Assembly: GCF_013363975.1 (NCBI RefSeq)
Contig: NZ_JABWGN010000002.1
Coordinates: 620,001-684,000, forward strand
Origin: Nonomuraea montanisoli
GTDB lineage: Bacteria; Actinomycetota; Actinomycetes; Streptosporangiales; Streptosporangiaceae
Reading direction: 5' to 3'
DNA: 64,000 bases
The notes beneath the pieces are model-generated. The model searched no databases and was not told where the DNA came from. It saw only the letters and a list, made by a program, of their open reading frames with translations. Positions 60,514 through 64,000 of the stretch are shown piece after piece. Every line of letters starts with the position of its first letter. Within the stretch, counting starts at the first letter, position 1. The position numbers were made by a program, and so were the translations under genes.

Positions 60514-60635
60514 AGGCGAAATCCTAGGACTCCACCCGCGGATCGGTGCCGCCGCACCCCTTGCTGACCGCGGGGTCGCAGGGGAGATTGTGCACATCGG
60601 GGATGTGACCTGGACCACTGTCCCGAGGAGCCCGG

Positions 60636-61393
<758 letters not shown>

Positions 61394-61397
<4 letters not shown>

Positions 61398-62170
61398 GCG
61401 GCCAGGAGCCGGTGCTCCAGGTCGAGGACGTCCGGCTGGGCTTCGCCGGGGTCACGGCCATCGACGGCGTCACCTTCGACGTGCGCCCGTCCGAGCTGCT
61501 GGCGGTCATCGGGCCGAACGGCGCCGGCAAGACGTCGGTGTTCAACGTGCTGTCCGGCGTCTACCGGCCGCAGCGGGGCCGGGTCACGTTCCTCGGCCAG
61601 GACCTGCTGGCGCTGCCGCCGCACCGGATCGCCGCGCTGGGCCTGGCGCGCACGTTCCAGAACGTCGAGCTGTTCCACAACCTGACCGTCCTGGACAACC
61701 TCATGCTCGGGCGCCACCACCACTTCCGTTACGGCGCCGCGGCGGCCGTCCTGTGGTTCGGCCGGGCGCGCCGGGCCGAGCTGGCGGCCCGCGAGCGGGT
61801 GGAGGAGATCGTCGACTTCCTGGAGCTGGAGCGGTGGCGGCGCCACCCGGTGCGGCTGCTGCCGTACGGGATCCAGAAGCGGGTGGAACTGGGCCGGGCC
61901 CTGGCCATGGAGCCGCGCCTGCTGCTGCTCGACGAGCCGGTGGCCGGGATGAACGTGGAGGAGACCGAGGACATGGCGCGCTTCGTCCTGGACGTGCGCG
62001 ACGAGCTCGGCGTGCCGATCGTGATGGTGGAGCACGACATGGGCCTGGTGATGGACCTGGCCGACCGGGTGCTGGTGCTCGACTTCGGCCGGCCCGTGGC
62101 CCTCGGCACCCCGGCCGAGGTGCGCGGCGACCCCGCCGTGATCCGGGCGTACCTGGGAGGTGCCGCGTGA
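61394..62170 (+). CDS. livG: Branched-chain amino acid-type ABC transporter ATPase (LivG-like)
   Basis: A 258-residue ATPase. Walker A VIGPNGAGKTSVFNVLSG, RTFQNVELFHNLTVLDN, a degenerate signature LLPYGIQKRVELGRAL (LivG proteins have PYG-x2Q in place of LSGGQ), Walker B LLLLDEPVAGMN, and VEHDMGLVM. The loop RARRAELAARERVEE is typical. It pairs with LivF; permease and binding-protein genes would lie beyond the right edge. Confidence 0.93.
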
Positions 62171-62204
62171 CGGCGGGGACCTGCGCCGGCCCGGGAGGCG
62201 CCGC

Positions 62205-64000
62205 ATGACGGTCACCGACGCCACGGCGCCCGGCACGACGACCACGATCGTGACCCGGGTACGTGAGCGCGCCCGCACCGCCCCCGGTGCGGTCGCGATG
62301 CGCCACAAGGACCTCGGTGTGTGGCGCGAGGTCACCTGGGCCGGCTACTGGGACCGGGCGGAACTGGTGGCGCACGCGCTGCTCGCCCTCGGCGTCGAGC
62401 CGGGCGACCGGGTGGCCGTCCACTCCGAGAACCGGCCCGAGTGGCTCTACGCCGACCTCGGCACCGTCGCCGTGCGCGGCGTCACCGTCGGCCTCTACCC
62501 GACCAACCCGGCCGACGAGGTGGCCTACCTCCTCGCCGACTCCGGCGCCCGCATCCTGATCGCCGAGGACCAGGAGCAGGCGGACAAGGCGCTGGCCGTC
62601 CTCGACCGCTGCCCGGACCTGCGGCACGTCGTCCACCTGGAGCCGCGCGGCATCCGCGGCCGCTACGCCGACCCGCGCCTCATGGCCTGGCCCGAGCTGC
62701 TCGCCCTGGGCGCGCGGCACCGCGCCGGGCATCCCGGAGCGGTCGCGGCGCGCATGGCCGACGCCGGCCCCGGCGACGTGATGACGCTCATCTACACCTC
62801 CGGCACGACCGGGCCGCCCAAGGGCGTCATGCTCACGGTCGGCAACGTGGAGTTCGCGGTGGAGACGCTGGTGACGGGCGGCGGCTTCACCTGGCCGCCG
62901 CCCTCCGAACGCGACCTGGTCCTGTCGTACCTGCCGCTGTGCCACGTGGCCGAGCGGGCGTTCACGGTCTGGTTCAACGCGGCCTCCGGCGTGCAGGTGA
63001 ACTTCGCCGAGTCCATCGACACCGTGCAGGCCAACCTGCGCGAGGTGCAGCCGACGATCCTGTTCGGCGTGCCGCGCATCTGGGAGAAGGTGCTCGCCCA
63101 GATCGACATCCGGCGCGCCTCGGCCACCCCGCTCAAGCGGGCCGTCACCGGCTTCTGGCTGCGGGTGGCCGACCGGCTGGGCGACACGCTGGCGCGCACC
63201 GGCGGACGCCACACCTTCGCCACCCGGCTGGCGTACGCGGCCGGGTGGCTGTGCTGCTACCGGGCGCTGCGCGAACGCTTCGGCATGCGCCACGTCCGCT
63301 ACGCCGCCTCCGGCGCCGCGCCCATCGCGCCGGCCGTGCTGAAGTTCTTCATGGGCATCGGCGTGCCCATGCACGAGCTGTACGGCATGAGCGAGAACAC
63401 CGCCATCGCCACGGCCAACCGGCCCGGCCGGGTGCGGCTCGGCACGGTCGGCGAGCCGCATCCCGGCGTGGAGCTGCGCATCGACGAGGCCACCGGGGAG
63501 ATCCTGACCCGGCACCCCGGCACGTTCGCCGGCTACTGGGGCCGGCCCGAGGCCACCGCGGCCGTCCTCGACCCGGACGGCTGGCTGCACACCGGCGACG
63601 TGGGCGAGCTGGTGGACGGCACGCACGTGCGGATCACCGACCGACTGAAGGACATCATCATCACCGCGGGCGGCAAGAACGTCGCGCCCAGCGAGATCGA
63701 GAACGCGCTGAAGGCGTCGCCGTACGTCAAGGAGGCCGTCGTCGTCGGCGACCGGCGGCCCTACCTGGTCGCGCTCGTCGGCATCGAGCCCGACACGGTG
63801 GGGGAGTGGGCGCGGCGGCGCGGCATCCCCTACACCACCTACCGCGACCTGTCGGAGCGGCCCGAGACCCGGGAGCTGGTCCAGGGCGTCGTGGACGCGG
63901 TCAACGCCCGCCTGGCCCGCGCCGAGCAGGTCAAGCGCTTCGCGTTCCTGCCCAAGGAGCTCGACCACGAGGACGGCGAGCTGACCGCCACCCAGAAGGT
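62205..64000 (+). CDS. fadD: AMP-dependent acyl-CoA synthetase (partial, 3' end beyond window)
   Basis: 598 codons are visible and the frame is open to the edge. ATP/AMP-binding motif LIYTSGTTGPPKGVML (~residues 195-210), YGMSENTAIA, GDVGELVDG and the C-terminal linker ITDRLKDIIITAGGKNVAP. It resembles long-chain fatty acyl-CoA ligases (FadD15-type). In actinomycetes such a ligase often sits within a liv-type ABC operon, where it may trap an imported carboxylic acid as its CoA ester. ATG 62205 has CGGGAGGCG seven bases upstream. Confidence 0.93.
   Translation, partial: MTVTDATAPGTTTTIVTRVRERARTAPGAVAMRHKDLGVWREVTWAGYWDRAELVAHALLALGVEPGDRVAVHSENRPEWLYADLGTVAVRGVTVGLYPTNPADEVAYLLADSGARILIAEDQEQADKALAVLDRCPDLRHVVHLEPRGIRGRYADPRLMAWPELLALGARHRAGHPGAVAARMADAGPGDVMTLIYTSGTTGPPKGVMLTVGNVEFAVETLVTGGGFTWPPPSERDLVLSYLPLCHVAERAFTVWFNAASGVQVNFAESIDTVQANLREVQPTILFGVPRIWEKVLAQIDIRRASATPLKRAVTGFWLRVADRLGDTLARTGGRHTFATRLAYAAGWLCCYRALRERFGMRHVRYAASGAAPIAPAVLKFFMGIGVPMHELYGMSENTAIATANRPGRVRLGTVGEPHPGVELRIDEATGEILTRHPGTFAGYWGRPEATAAVLDPDGWLHTGDVGELVDGTHVRITDRLKDIIITAGGKNVAPSEIENALKASPYVKEAVVVGDRRPYLVALVGIEPDTVGEWARRRGIPYTTYRDLSERPETRELVQGVVDAVNARLARAEQVKRFAFLPKELDHEDGELTATQK

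Noticed and set aside
61701..63968. Minus-strand open frame of about 755 codons
   Set aside because: Antisense to LivG and the acyl-CoA ligase, both clearly identifiable.

Overview
The window is very GC-rich DNA with strong G/C preference at third codon positions, many GTG starts, 4-base ATGA/GTGA gene overlaps, a fused acyl-CoA carboxyltransferase, a DapC-like aminotransferase and an actinobacterial-type thymidine kinase. It reads as chromosome of a filamentous actinomycete; Streptosporangiaceae such as Nonomuraea is my guess, but the genus is not proven. I saw no rRNA, tRNA or CRISPR array.

Layout. 1-9.6 kb: a purine/ureide-type catabolic island (FdrA running off the left edge, a DUF2877 partner, a divergent PucR activator, an S4 RNA-binding protein, an NCS2 nucleobase permease, and a three-subunit molybdenum hydroxylase of xanthine dehydrogenase type). 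9.7-17 kb: an LRR protein, a lipoprotein, cydAB with a striking triple operator, a membrane-anchored CoxG, an unknown protein, a DsbA-like oxidoreductase and thymidine kinase. 17-25 kb: hydantoinase A/B with a Nudix protein, a small nucleoside-kinase-like protein, a CaiB-type CoA-transferase and a fused carboxyltransferase. 25-31 kb: two unknown overlapping genes beside a decayed IS605-type tnpB element whose right end supplies the stop codon of a nitrilase, then a DUF418 membrane protein and a secreted/membrane alpha/beta hydrolase. 31-39 kb: aminotransferase, FUSC protein, TetR regulator, alpha/beta hydrolase, a ring-opening amidohydrolase (barbiturase/cyanuric acid hydrolase family), and a histidine kinase with one complete and one truncated response regulator.

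39.4-47.9 kb is the most interesting part. Six genes, five of them joined by ATGA overlaps or 8-base spacing, encode an SPFH-like protein, a disordered His/Gly-rich protein, an E2 (ubiquitin-conjugating)-like protein with a YPDGTICL active-site motif, a JAMM peptidase-E1 fusion with intact catalytic motifs, a HerA/FtsK-like ATPase with huge tandem-repeat insertions, and a single-pass membrane protein with a TIG/IPT-like domain. This looks like a bacterial ubiquitin-like conjugation/deconjugation system with an unfamiliar set of partners and no obvious modifier protein.

48-64 kb is mostly housekeeping: B3/B4 domain protein, SseB-like protein, prepilin peptidase, aroC-aroK-aroB, a GDSL hydrolase, DinG-type helicase, a repeat-rich unknown protein, a CPA1 antiporter convergent with a UBP-type zinc-finger protein, and the start of a liv-type ABC/acyl-CoA ligase operon running off the right edge.

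A theme across the window is short tandem repeats (9-39 bp), both in frame inside genes (FAD subunit, CaiB, kinase tail, HerA) and between genes, which suggests frequent replication slippage in this genome.
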